Position numbers and translations under genes: made by a program
DNA from: Anoplopoma fimbria
Lineage: Eukaryota > Chordata > Actinopteri > Perciformes > Anoplopomatidae
Assembly (NCBI RefSeq): GCF_027596085.1
Contig: NC_072471.1
Location: 14,696,434-14,760,433 of the forward strand
DNA length: 64,000 bases
Direction: 5' to 3'
Part shown: positions 25,010-42,245 of the stretch, in pieces
Numbering within the stretch: the stretch's first letter is position 1
Layout: every line of letters starts with the position of its first letter
The notes under the pieces: model-generated
Seen by the model: only the letters and a program-made list of their open reading frames with translations
Databases searched by the model: none
What the model was told of the DNA's origin: nothing

Positions 25010-25620
25010 CAACATACTGTAATACATTTTTATTTTTTTAAATACATTTTTACAGCATGCTTTACTGTGATAATTTTATAGGTTGCTATACTATGATCTT
25101 GTTTTTACTTTTTTCGACATACTATACTATGACTTTTGTCAACATAGTATAGTATTACTTTTTTATTATTTTTCGTCCAGCTATACTATGACTATATTTT
25201 ACTTGTTTCAACATGCTATACTATGAGTTATCTGTTTTTTCGACATGCTATACTATGACTTTTTTTAACATTATATAATGTGACTTAAAAAAAACCAATT
25301 CGACATATTATGCTATGACTTTTTTTACTTTCTTCAACACTATGCTATTACTTGAAACTTGATTAAAACTATGATTTTTTTTTGACATATTACACTTGAC
25401 TTTTTATTGACTTTTCCCCCCTCATACTATCCTATGACATATAAGACTTAATTTACTATACTATGACTTTAATGACCTTTTTTGAACAACTATACTGTGA
25501 CATTTTTATGCCTTATTTCAACATACTATACTGTGGATTTTTATGACTTTATCCAAAACACTTTAGCTTGAGTTTTTTTGATATACTATGTTACATTTTC
25601 ATTTAATTCATTTGTCATAT
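25010..25620. repeat. Minisatellite of imperfect TACTATGACTTTTT-type units
   Basis: About a dozen degenerate units of roughly 35-50 bp, each carrying CTATACTATGA or a variant, a T-rich run with ACTTTTTT, and often CGACATA or CAACATA. It separates the two copies of the duplicated block. Confidence 0.8.
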
Positions 25621-25639
25621 TCTTATGACATACTTTACT

Positions 25640-26080
25640 ATCAATTTTTTTAGGTTATCTTAATGCATCTGCGAGTGTGAAAACCATGGACAGTGGTATC
25701 ATGTTGTTGGGTTATTTGTCAATGCATCATTTTCGTGAAGGAGAAAACTCAGGAATGCCTGGAGAGAAATTCTTCAGATTTGGTAAAAATGTGCACTTGA
25801 ACTCAAAGATGAACTGATTCATGTGACCTCTTTGAGCTACACAAAAAACCTATGGCTGACGTCACTGAGACTACGTCCATATTTCATACACTATGGTATT
25901 AAACAGATTTATGCGTGTGTAAAAACCCTGTTAAAGGGGTTTCTTTTTTAGGGGAGATTTTCCTGTGCTGATGTGAGGACCCCGGTACAGAGGATGTGAC
26001 ATGTGTATAGATTGTAAAGCCCTTCTGAGGCTAATTTGTGATTTTGCGATGTACAAATAAATTGAATTGAAATTGAATTA
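25640..26080 (+). mobile_element. Composite of dispersed repeats with LINE/SINE-like 3' tail
   Basis: The right end has ATTGTAAAGCCCTTCTGAGG, GATGTACAAATAAATTG and AATTGAAATTGAATT, the classic 3' tail of a teleost retroposon family. The left part has ACTCAAAGATGAACTGATTC, a phrase also found in the repeat at 21100-21420. Boundaries between the two pieces are not clear. Confidence 0.6.
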
Positions 26081-26663
26081 AAAACAATTGGAAATTAGAT
26101 ATCATGATATGGCTGTTCCACGGCAGCATGTCTCCTTATCGCTATTCAGTTCATATAAACTCTACGTAAAAATGTTCTGCCATGAACAAAAAGTAGAATT
26201 GTCCTTAGATTTATATCCCGTAGAGTTGAATGTAAAACTTTTTGTCATCAAAAAGATGTCATTTTTAGAGATCATCTGAATTATGTTACCTCAGTTTTGA
26301 AAAACAAATTGTCTTTAACACAGAATGGTACAATCACTGATAGCAATCTTTACTTCGAATCATTTTCAATGTACAAGCTGATATAAATATGCAACCATTA
26401 AACTTTGAGCATACAGTTAGTGTTCAGTAACTTAATGACTAATATGCCAAAGATGCATTCACAAATTTCAATGGAAAGAGGCTTTAACTACTAAGTTTTT
26501 TTTTTTTTTTAAAGAAAACACAAATGAACAGGAGGAAAAAAAACAAAACAAAAACATAGAAAACCATGACATTGTATCTGCCTGACTACATAGTTCAAAA
26601 CAGCCCAGGCTGCAGTAACACTTGGCCAGAGGACATATAGTGGATGTGTAGTATTTTTTTTTT

Positions 26664-27522
26664 TTTATTCCACTGATTGAGGCCAAATTTGCAATTTCCA
26701 AAAATAAATCTGAACATTTTCTACAAGCCGGCCGCTTGTTCACAGAAAGGTACGGCTAGTCCAGCATACAATCCAAAATTGTCTAATGAGTTGGAAATCA
26801 CGCAGTTGCTTCTCAGTGATGATATTACCTCATCTCTGGTTCCTTAGTTCAGGAGCAGGATGGAAATGTGCACTGTGGAACCACTGATGACATCTGTGCC
26901 TTTATGGGACAACACAGCCTCCCGGTGGATCATCATTGCACCTGGCTCACAAGGGTGCCCATCAACTACGGATCATCTTCTGGCTGCACAACATGAGAAC
27001 TATTTAACCCCTCTGGGAGAAGATGAAGCGAACCGAAGAATTGTCCAGCAAAGACACTTGATTTGAAGAACGCTACAGAGGATAAGCATGGACGGCCTTT
27101 TCAAGGAGCCATATTTATAGATTCCTCGTAATTATTTCAGCGTTGACACTTAAATAGTAAAATTAGCAACATTTATCATGTCTTTGTGTTGAGGATTTTC
27201 TTTGCATTTCCAAAACACATGAAAGTGTAGATACCAACTTGTCCATCACTGAAGATGTAAAACTCTTTTAAACCTTCACTTGGGCCACCAGCATTGGGAG
27301 TGTGTGCCCAGTCCAGACGTTACTGCAGCCATCACATGTAAGTCCCAAGCTAGAAAGGCGTTAGGCATTGGGGGGGGCTTGGCCAAGGCTTCAGGTCGGT
27401 TGGAGGTGGGGAGGAGTGCAACCCGGGGTCCAGTGGAAAGTGGGATGAAGGGAAAGGTCAGTCACAAGGCTTCATACCGAAGGGTCAAGGGTCAGGAGTA
27501 TATACAGAATGAGTGGGAGCCA
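26664..27522 (-). terminator. Probable arl1 3' UTR and polyA signal
   Basis: Downstream of the arl1 stop (27525-27523) the first clear minus-strand AATAAA is at 26669-26664. This interval is mostly absent from copy A, consistent with it being arl1-specific 3' UTR. It has no other recognisable content. Confidence 0.45.
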
Positions 27523-31441
<3,919 letters not shown>

Positions 31442-32119
31442 TTCGATAAGACTACGGCCCTTCAATCAGCAGTTCTGTGGCAGGTTGGATGGGAACCTTC
31501 TTCCGTGTGGTTGACGTGTCGCTGAACTGTGTCACCAACTCTCGACTCGACTTTGTTACGTGTCGCAACATTCAACACATTTAAAATGGGATGGTTAACT
31601 GTAAAACGGACCGATAGCAACTAATGGAACACGTTTAAAATTATAATAATATAGGTAACACATGCACAGTCTCACAGATTTAAACACTTGAATCTGCTTT
31701 ATAAAAACATAAATATTTTTTTATCGAAAGTGCTGCTTGTGAAAAGAAGCTTAATCCCGACGCTGTGGTACAGGGTGCGTTCAAGAAAACCCAAACGGTG
31801 TCGTGTTCCCAAACGTTCAGTAGCCATTCGCTGTGAAGGGAATGTGACAGTAACGGGTGGCTTGTTTTGAATGCAACTCACACTAGACGAAGGAGTTGCC
31901 CTCTTCCAGCAGCATCACGTTTATGATCACCTCAGACGAGAACGATTGTAAAGATAGACGTGAACGCTGCTCCTTAATTTGATGCAAAATGCAACCGTTC
32001 TGAGCAGTGAAGCATCACTTTGCAATGCGGGGATTGCTTTGAGCTATCAGCATCAACGCATGGACCTGGTGCCCGTCGGCTGAGACATCATTTACGACCT
32101 GTGAGACCGACGAGGCGGG
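31442..32119. promoter_or_regulatory. Shared intergenic promoter region of arl1 and dennd11 (head-to-head)
   Basis: Only 678 bp separate the two divergent start codons, so both promoters and 5' UTRs must lie here unless noncoding 5' exons exist. I see TGACGTGT (CRE-like) near 31512 and no strong TATA box. Bidirectional use is inferred from the spacing alone. Confidence 0.5.
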
Positions 32120-35100
32120 ATGGTGGAGCGGTCGGACCGAGCTCCTCTGCTGGACTGGGAGGAGGTTCCGTCCGCGGCACCGGTGGCAGCACCCTCCAAG
32201 GACCGACTGGCGAGCCCCTCCAGCAGCCGTGCCCCATCAGGATGCTCTCCGCCGGGGCTTGGGTGGAGCAGCGGTCCAGGGGGTCCCACTCCCAGCAGGT
32301 CTGTATCCAACGCAGACGGCTGCAGCAGCACCCCACCCGCGACCTCCAGCAAGGATGAAGCCCTGCTGTCCGACAACGAGGATCACCTCTCGGATTCAGG
32401 GTCGAGGGAGGTGTCGCTGGAAGACAGGATGGTGAAATGGGAGGAAAAGGACCAGATTGTGTCGGTCTTTGTGGTTACATTCAATACCAGATCAGGTGGG
32501 ATATCAAATATACAAAATGGAATTAACATAGTATTATTAAATAGCTGACAAAATAAAGGGAAGGGGTAATGTTAGTAGCCAGGTAGAGATAAAAAACAGA
32601 GCCTGACTCAAGCAATATTGTGTCTGACGCCCAAATGGAAGAGCGCCTGTTTTTACCAAGTCTGCAGAACCTTCTCCTACAGGTGTGGCCCTTTCTGACC
32701 TGGCAACACGTTGAAAGACACGATTAAACGCCATATCTAGCCTAACAGACAAGTCGAGATGTCAGGATGAGTTCTGGGATGGAAATCAATCAGCCAGCTC
32801 TATACATTTTTAATGAGGGGTCTGTTGAAGACAGGCTGAACCCCTGTGGAAAAAGCAGCCAATCAGGTGACTAACGTAGAGGTCTAATTATTTGAGAATC
32901 ATAAGATTAAATGGTTCAACATGATAGGGAAAACCTGACTTGGTTGCGACAGAGGAGGAGATTCCCTGCAGGGTGGAGCTGGGTGCTTGATGATTTTGCA
33001 GCATGTCAGATTGACATGAGACCAGGAGAAAAGAGTGAATTTATTACAGATTATAACAATACTTTTAAATATTTTCTTCTATCAGTACTTCACCAACACA
33101 ATACAGTCAATCATTTTAAGTCTACTTATTAGCTGATGCCACAGCTTTTCTTAATACCAGATCAAGGATTCACAGGGTCAAACATGTTAAGGTAAAACAG
33201 GACACATTATTGTTCACAAATACATCAGATAATTACAGAATATACAGTAGGAAAAGCTATGTTATAAAATGCATTGATATATTAAGAGAGTTGGCTGTGG
33301 TGCATCATTATATGTGTACCTGCAGAGGAAACATACTCTTTATTCAGTATATTATTCAATTCTACAAGATGAAACAGTGTGTAACAAATTGCACAGAGCC
33401 ATAGTATTTTCATTGCTCACTCCAAAATATCTAGTTTGTGCACTCAAAAAGGCCACTCCAATGCTAAAATATACCTCTGCGTCAGCATCACGACAGTATG
33501 TCAACTGTTAAAGACAGCTGTGTCAGAGTCTTGGCAAGATAAAAAACATAAAAACACCCCATTTATACTAACAGATAAAGTTCAACTTCTGCTTACTTGA
33601 AAAGGTGCAAGCCAAACAAAACCACTTTGAAAAATAAGGTGTAGTTTATATGCCTACCAACCTGGTGCAAGTTTATTTAAGGGTTAGTCTGGTACAAAAA
33701 GGTTTTTTTTTTCATATTAAAATGTTTAAATTTGAGCTTTTTATTAAAGAGTGCAGCAGAGAAGTGACACGAAATGGGGGAAGAAAAGAGGGTTAAACCT
33801 GCAACAACATCATGAAGACACCCCAGCGGTTCCTGTTTTTAAGTGAACAAATGAGAACTAAAGATTCCTCAGACCATTTCTGATTCTACACTGTACCAGA
33901 GCAAGTAGAGGATTAATAAGAGTAGGATTAGTATTCATTTTAGTACTTCACCTATAATAATGTCGCATAAGGCTGAAAGGTAGAATAATAATTTAAGTAT
34001 GATTTCTTACAGAATTCAGTCAAGCATCAAGAGCCAAATGATATATCACAAATCGAGACAAGCATTCTGAACTTCAAATGGGATGTAAAATATATAATGA
34101 AAAGATGTGATGTCTCTAGGGGCCTTTTGATACTGGCCTGTCCGTACAGGAAATAGCTTTGATAGGCACTTTGCACTGCATGATACTTAAAGCTAAATAC
34201 TTTAAGTCAATAACCGCTGTCAAAGTGGTACTAGAGCATCTTTGGTATTCAGCTGCAGGTGGATGATACAGACCTGCAGGCCTGATCTGATGAATAAACT
34301 CATGTTTTCGACAGAAATTCTACTGACTGTTAAGTGTAGCTAATGATTACATTGAACACCACCTCCCATCAGACCATATTTGCTCAGCTGCCGCTCGAGC
34401 GTCAGCACTCAACCGCCACATAGTGAATTCCAAGGAATCCAGTCAGTCTGTGTCAATGTGGTTTATCAAGCATGAAATGAAATGGTGATAGTTTATTTAC
34501 CGTCTGGTCTAATATCAGTGCTTTGTCTGCTCTCCTGTGTTTTCATGTTATCCCTCTGTTGTGTGGGTGTGATAGGAAACATGCTGGAGTGGTGTCTGCC
34601 CAAAGACATGGACCTGGAAGGAGTGGAGTTCAAAGCCATCGCCAGCGGCTCCCACCGAGTCACCACAGACTTCATGTAAGCGAGATCAGTCTGAGCATTT
34701 GTACAGTAGAGAAAGTTGTTCACCTTCTTTTTACATCCTGAAAGACATAGCCAAGGGGAGGAGGATCATTTTCAGTATTAGGATGCAGCCCCATGTCTTC
34801 CTCCTGGCAGGACAGAGCGACACAAAGTGTTGCCTGGCAAAAAAAGCCCAGCCATCTGGCAGCGCCTTTGCTTTTCATGACTCATGGGTTCGTCTGTCTC
34901 CCGCTCTCCCCCTCTCCGTCTCCCCCCCATCCATCCACAGCTACTTCCGGAAGGGCTGCTACTTTGGCCTCGCCTGCTTTGCCAACATGGCGGTGGAGAG
35001 CACAGTGGAGAGGGGTGCGAGGATGAAGTCGGTGGGGATCCTGTCTCCTTCCTACACCCTGCTCTACCGCTACATGAGCTTTCTGGAGCACCAGGTTAGG

Positions 35101-38100
35101 TAAGAGGAGCTGGCTTGAACAACAGAGCGTATTGCTCATGCACACGGCAGGAGCTATTACGTTCACTGAACAAAAGACTTCAGAAAAACTTCAGTGTCAC
35201 AAAATAGTGAAAAATGCACACAATACCAATTTCCCAAAATGACAACTTCAAATAGTTTGGTTTATGCAATTGACGTTCCAAATCCCAAAGATATTCAGTC
35301 GACAACAACAGCCTAACCACAATGTCCATTCACTAGCATTTCTGGGGTTTTATCATAAAACACAATCTTCCTCAGGAGGTTATGGAATTGTAGATTTTTT
35401 TCATGTTTCAGCACTATTATAATGATCATCTTATGTTGGTTTGAAAGTTGAGATTCAAAGTTTCAAAGACATTGAGTTCATAGATAAGAAGCAACACCTC
35501 ATTTGAAAATCTGGAACCAGTATTTTTTTGTGAGACTTTTTTTGCTTAATAATTGCCTTAAAATGATTAATTGATAAACAAAGTCTCTTAGAAGTAATAT
35601 ATTTTTTCACTCTTAGCGTATGTCCCAAGACACTACTACTAGTACTATAACTATTATTACTAGTAAACGGTTTCACATTATGGTAATATGAGTCCCCAGC
35701 CAAGTTTCCATATGGCCACTAGGGGCTGCTCATGGGTATTTTTGACCCTCCTAAGCCAAGTTCCTCTTCTCCTCTCTCTTCCTTCATCTCAAATAGATCA
35801 CTCTCACACTTTCCTTGACTCCTGTTTTCTCCCTTAACAGCGCTACGCATCCATTATCCTATCATTGTTCTGGTGCGGACAGGGCCGTAAACTTCTGTGT
35901 TTCATCCCGAGATTGGTCACACCGCTCTCACAGTCTCCCTTTGAACACAGCTCTCTCTATATCCAGTCCCCCTTTTCTCCCTGCTTTCCCTATCCCTCTT
36001 CCCTCTCCGGTTCCCACATTCCTAGCCTCGCCTGGTCTCCAGCCATGCTGCGGTCATGCTCCTTACTCATCATTCCCCACGTAGCTCGCTCCAGATTCCC
36101 CATCTGCTGACTGCGTTGGCAGTTATATAAAGGGCTCACTGTTGGTCATGAGGTGGTTAAGATATTCAAGAATTTGTTATTACTTTCACCTTTTTCTCTA
36201 TCCCTCCTTCCCTCTATTTCTGATCTGGTATGAGTCCTCTCTTAGCACTTGCAGCTAACGGTACTCATTAGCTTTGCAGGGACATGCTGTACATAAGCTT
36301 TGATAGAGTAGCTGACACAAAAAAAACCAGCTACATGCAGTTGGAAAACTGGTTTACATGACTTTTGATAAGCAATTCATTTAAGTAATTTATCAAGCAA
36401 ACATGTCAAACATTTGCTGGTTCTTGTTTCTCAACTGTGAGGATTTATTGCTTTTTTATATTTTAAATTGAATATCTTTGAGTTTTTAAATGTTTGTCAG
36501 ACAAAACAAGCAATCTAAAAGATTTTAAGATTAAAACCCGTTGTCTAAAAATTAAGCAATGAGATGAATTGAATAATTTAAAATTTGATAATGTATTGTA
36601 TCATAACAGACTGCTGGAGGAATTGTCTTTTCTACTCTTTTTGTTTATACATTACTGCTATTTTTTCCTTCTTTTTGTGTATTATATATAATTTTCTTCT
36701 CTGAAGATAGATGGGTATGGTTATCAGGATGTAAAGTTTTATGTTTTATAATTTTTCTTGGTTTGTGATATGATGGGAAAACTATAAATAAAATATTATT
36801 TAGAAGATATTTTTGAAATTGTGATGGATTAAGGATAAACAACTAATTCATCACATAATAATAATCACAGATGAATATAATAGTAAGATCCACTCACGAT
36901 CAGATAATTATCTACTTTCGGAGAGGTTCAGTCTAAAAGCAAGTGGACCAGGTTCAGGTGCCCGAGAAACCCACATACTCAGTCTTGAAAGTCCAAGTAA
37001 TCAAACTGCTGAGCCAAAAGTAAAACAATAACACAAACATTTATTTGTTTACGTTTGTGAATTTATTTAAATATTTAGAAATTTTCAGTTTTAATGTCAC
37101 TGATTGTCTTTTTTATTTTGTCCCCCCACTAAAGGCTCCAGCTTCAATCCCCAGGCCACTACTCTCCCCTAGAGGCCTTTTACGAGGACAAGAGAGCACT
37201 ACTGCCCCCCAGTGGTGATGGTGTTGTTACTGCATGTCCAGCCAATGCCTGGGGAGCGGCTATCAACCACTGCATGCACCCTGAGATGAAGGTGGGAAGG
37301 ACACTTACACTTCTACAACTGCATCAGCTGGTGTATTTTAACACTGTATGACTCAGTAACCTTGTGCTCCTCTGTGTTTTTTTTTAACCTGTGGACCAGA
37401 TCACCCACCCAGCTGGCTGTATGTCCCAGTTCATCCGCTTCTTTGGGGAGCAGATCATGGTGCTGTGGAAACTGGCTCTCCTCCGCAGACGCATCCTCAT
37501 CTTCTCCCCTCCACCTGTGGGCGTGGTCTGCTACAGAGGTGAGAGTGTATTTATTTGAATAGGAGTTTATATTAAATGTTTGACATTTTTGGAGTTCTTG
37601 CCTGGAGTCAGATGAGCAGAGTGATACCACTCTCATGTCTGTCCGGTCAATATGAAGCTGGAGTCAGCAGCCTTGTAGTTTGTTTATGGCCGAACCTTAT
37701 TAGTTCTGGCGATTGCATTTAAGTTTAAAAAAATCATAAAAGTGGTCGTAATTTATGGAGATTATCTTGCTGAACAAAAAGTGTAATATTCATAAACTTG
37801 TGTTTGCCACATAGCTTATTTTCTTCACAATCCAAAATCCAATGGAGGAGTCCCATTGGCTTTTTGCTGTGGGAACCAGGACGATGCTAACTACCAGGGT
37901 TGCCCAACAACAATAGATCATTCCTGCACCACTCTATTATCAGCTATCTCTCGTCAAGATAGTCTATTTAACATCTCCAAATATTCCCCCATTTTAAAAA
38001 TCAGGACTAGATTCATGTTTTTACTTTTAGAAAAGTTAAATCAATCTGCAAATCTTTTATTATTTAATTGTATTGAGTCTGGGGCTGTTACATCAGCGCA

Positions 38101-39768
38101 CATGAAGTTTCTCTCCAGCTGTATCAGTGTTGGATAGCCCACACACACGCCTTGCACACATTCACATTCTGTGTCGCTCTTTATCTCTCCAACACTCATT
38201 CATCATTTTGCTACTCTCACCCCCACCCTCTCAGTGTACTGCTGCTGTTGCCTGGCAAACATCTCCATCCCCGGGATCGGCGCAGCTGTGCCCGAGTTCC
38301 GTCCCTTCTTCTATGTGAATGTGGCCGACATCAGCGCCCTGGAGAACGAGCTCTCCTACGTGGCGTGTGAGTGGATGCTCAAAGCATGTTAACATTTGTG
38401 AAAAAAGCCCCACTGAAAAAGCTAGCTAGCCGGTCTTATATACATCTATTGCAGGTACGAATGGTATCACAAATTTTAGAGATCCTGTGTGTTTCTTTGC
38501 TTAGGTACAACTGAGAAGATCTTCGAGGAGAAGAAGGATCTGTATGATGTGTATGTAGACAATCAGAATGTAAAGACCTGCAGGGAAGGCCTGAAGCCTC
38601 TGCTCCGCCTCAGCACCGCAGACAGGGAGAAATATCGCAAACTCACTGAACAGAGGTAGGTCACACTAACAAAAACAGGACTACTGCTTACCAAGGGTGG
38701 AAATTAAGTGCTACGGCTGGTGTTCTCTCTCTCTGTATGTATATATATATTATTATTATTTGTTTTTTTTAATATTATCATAAATCCTATAAAAGGCCAG
38801 AACTATCAATTAATTTAATCTACTTAAATGCATCAGTGAGCTACACTATAGCATCTGGTGACTTGTTCCCTCATTACCACTGTAATCTATTTTGAGTCAA
38901 TCACACTATACAGAGTCCTGCTGCTGTAAATTAACCAAAATGTGGCATCTGTGGCTGAAAATAGTCCATTCTGTTGAGTAACATCTGATAAAAACTACAG
39001 TGCATAGCTGTTTTAGTTTATTTAAGATGTTTTAAATGTAAACATTTGTGAGCTGCTTGCACAATGTGTACCACTAGCAAGCAATACATATGTTGGTATT
39101 GATCACAAATTGTGCACAGTCTCTTGCAGGTTTTCAAAGGAACAGCTAGAAATAAAGTGTGTGTGTGTGCAGGCAGATGTTGCTGTACTCCCAGGAGGAG
39201 AATGGAGACTGTGTGTCCAGTGAAGAAGATCTCTTTATCCTGTAAGTACAACATGATTCATTAAACCACCCAGTGGAGTGTAAACTCTGATTAGCCACAG
39301 TAAGCAGAGCAGACAGTCTTTTCATAAGAACAGTCGGCACAGTGGCAGCTTAAAAAAATTGAATCAAAGAGGTAATGAGCCTGACAGAATCTCCTGACCT
39401 TTCTCCTCCCCTCACAGTAACTGTAGTTATTAAATCTCAAAGGGCAGATTTGTGCAGATTTTAGTTTTTTATTTTCCATCTCAAGGCTACTGTTCAGAGA
39501 CATGAATTGTGGAGCTGAATGAAGAGCCATGTAAAAGCACCAAACCTTCTTTCTAAATGTTTATTTATCTAGGTTTTTCCTGGAGCAGAACAACAGGATT
39601 TTCCAGACCCTCGGCGAGGTGGCAGGGAGCCCCGATCCCACGCTGACCCAGGAGAGTGTGAGGGCCATGGGTCTGGATCCCCACGGAGACAGGCTCTTCC
39701 TGCTCCACCTGCTGGAGATCTATGGCTATGACACCCTGCTGGTGTCAGAGCAGCTGTGCTGCAGTTGA
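32120..39768 (+). CDS. dennd11: DENN domain-containing protein 11 (LCHN/KIAA1147)
   Basis: DENND11 is a DENN-family protein; family members act as Rab guanine-nucleotide exchange factors, but its own substrate is poorly defined. Nine coding exons (32120-32495, 34576-34675, 34941-35099, 37135-37291, 37400-37538, 38235-38366, 38505-38655, 39173-39241, 39573-39768) give 492 aa. Order: a Ser/Pro/Gly-rich low-complexity N-terminus (residues 1-110) starting [11 protein letters not shown], then [21 protein letters not shown] (upstream DENN), [63 protein letters not shown], a Cys cluster [20 protein letters not shown] (core DENN), TTEKIFEEK, and [12 protein letters not shown] near the C-terminus. Every junction keeps frame and no internal defect was seen. 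Intron 1 (about 2.1 kb) and intron 3 (about 2.0 kb) contain nothing recognisable. Confidence 0.93.
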
Positions 39769-42060
39769 GAGATTATGGACAGCTGGCTTTCCGCCTTTGA
39801 TCACTGCTGGTTTTAAAAAGGGGGTTGATTTGCCTCAAGCTAACGTCAAGTGCTGCACTACTGGCTTCTTGGAGTCTTCAGGACTGTTTGGAATTTCTCT
39901 GGTATACCTTTTTTGTTGTATATACCCCTGTGCTGCTTTTGTTCACCGTGGTTCTGCTCCCTCACAACCTGCTGGAAAGAGCAACACATCTTCATGTATT
40001 ATCACCCAGAGTAATGTGGTCAATTCTACTTGATACAGCCTCATGGAAGCTTAGGATGGATTACTTACCCATGGCTGATTAAAAGTGATTCTCTGGATCA
40101 GATGCAGCTGTTGTATTTCTGCACTGAGCCGTGTTTGAATGCCTTGGATGTCAGGTCCATGATGATTAATATATATTAAAGTGGCCTGAACTGTATTCGG
40201 ACATCAAATTGAATTTGAAAGCAAGAGACTTCTTCCAAGATTAAGCCAGTGATTTGTGGATTTTCAGTGAACAAAACTTGTACCAAGGACTGTATGAAAG
40301 TGGAAAAAGAAGGTAGCCGTTCTGTAAATAATCCTTTTTGTCCCCTCTATGTATAGTGTGTCGTTTGTGTGATATGGGGATGCCTCCCTGCAAGTGTTGC
40401 TTTCCTTGTATCAAGTGCTGGATTCAAACATCTCATTTTTAAGCCTCTATATCTGAATCAGGGCCTCCTTTCTTGAAATCTAACACTACAAGCAGGTCAA
40501 ATCACCATTGTCTTCAACAGCCATGTCTGTAATCACTGCTGTTAGCTGGCACGACAAATTGAGGAGTTTGTCATTTAATGTTTAGACAAATTACGTTTTG
40601 GCCTGAGCTAAGACCAAATCAGATTTTTAATGATGTCCAACAGGAAAAGGGGGACGTCCACGTGGACTTAGAGGCTACTTGAAATGGCTTATTTGCACCA
40701 GCGCTGTCAGCTGGGCCTGCAGTTCAGAGGAATGCACTGTTACACAAAGAGCACGGTTTAGTCTTGAATGCTTTTCTCAAATGTCCATTTGTGTTTGCAG
40801 CTCTAGTATCAAGACAAAGACATGCATTCAGGGGCGAGTTCACAACTTCAGATGATTCACTGAGACACTGAGTTAGTTATTTAACAGCTACAATCTGCAG
40901 CATAGAGAGTCAGTTAGGAACAACACTATAACTTTTGAGATCTGTACACTTTGAAGCACATTACAGAAGCACATGCTATCGGCTTCTGCTATAGAAAAGT
41001 AACATGTAGAGCTTAAGTAACATTAAAGAAACAAGGTTCTTGGTTATTCAGACGGGAAGTGAGTACTTTAAAGCTGCATTAATCAAATTTTGGTTTGTTA
41101 AGATTTTAATGGCTAATGTGTTAGCAAACAACGGTGTTATTGAAATGAAACATTAGCATTCATTGAGTAATTTGTTTCTTTTAGCTCCACTCCTGAGGAA
41201 AAAAGCTTTTTCACCAGCTAGGGGCTAATGCTAAATGTGCTGAATAGTAAGCATACAGTTAAATGTTCCATAAAACTATAACTAGCTAAGCTCCATAGAG
41301 ATTAGCGATAATTCTCTGCAAGTTTGTCAGTGACCTCTTTCAAATTCCATGATTCCTGATAAATGCAGCTTTAAGATTTATTTTCCATCGATGGGACATT
41401 TGTGATTTCAGCCTGCATACCTCCGTAGATCAGGAACAGTTTACCAATTTGTGTAGAACAGCAAGGTCAGTGTTTTGGGGAATTCATTTTAGACAAACCA
41501 TCATTACATCACTGCAACGAGAAAATAAATGCGCTGAAAAAAGACTTAAACTCAATTATATTGTTAATTTGCATCTGAAAAAGGATGCTTTTTCCTTCCC
41601 ATTGAAACGTATTGCAGACACTCCCGGTGCTTTGGTTACTGCACACATTCAAGATACAATGTTATTCTGTCATTTTATGTTTACCAGTGATCATTCTGAT
41701 CATTAATTTTTTTTAAATGTGTTTCTTTAGTTGTTTATCTTTTTGAGTGTAAATATTCAATTGCTGTATCTGTGAAGAAATGGGGTCAGTTGAATGTGTT
41801 TTTTAAAGCAAATATGATCCCACAGAGCTTCTGTGCATCACTGGAACCTTCATGCAATTATGTGTCCACTGTGAGAAAACCACTTCAAGCTTTTTTTTTT
41901 TTTTTTTTTTTCACGCCAGATTGCGTGGCACCTTAGACTACGTGTACAGAGCTGACGCAACCATCTGTTTAGGTGAAGGGATAGTCCGACTCATGTAAAA
42001 ACACCTTCACTTTATTTATTTTTTACCATAAAACCATTTCAGAAATAAAGTGCATCACCA
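39769..42060 (+). terminator. dennd11 3' UTR region with polyA signal
   Basis: No coding exon follows the TGA at 39766-39768. An AATAAA at 42044-42049 is a good candidate signal about 2.3 kb downstream. On the other strand, AATAAA at 42020-42015 and 42016-42011 may serve fgd4. A T run of about 22 bases lies near 41890. Nothing else was recognised. Confidence 0.5.
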
Positions 42061-42245
42061 CTGATAAGGTAAACACAGTTTTCAGTCTGCATATTGTTAA
42101 TAACCTTTACATTCCTGAATTGCACTTTTTTTAATTCATTAATTTATATTAAATGTTCATTTCAACACTACCGTCTTTAGAATCAATGGACTTTGGTCTG
42201 TTTTTGTGTGTTTATATACTTTCTATAGTGCTTGATCGCAAACAT

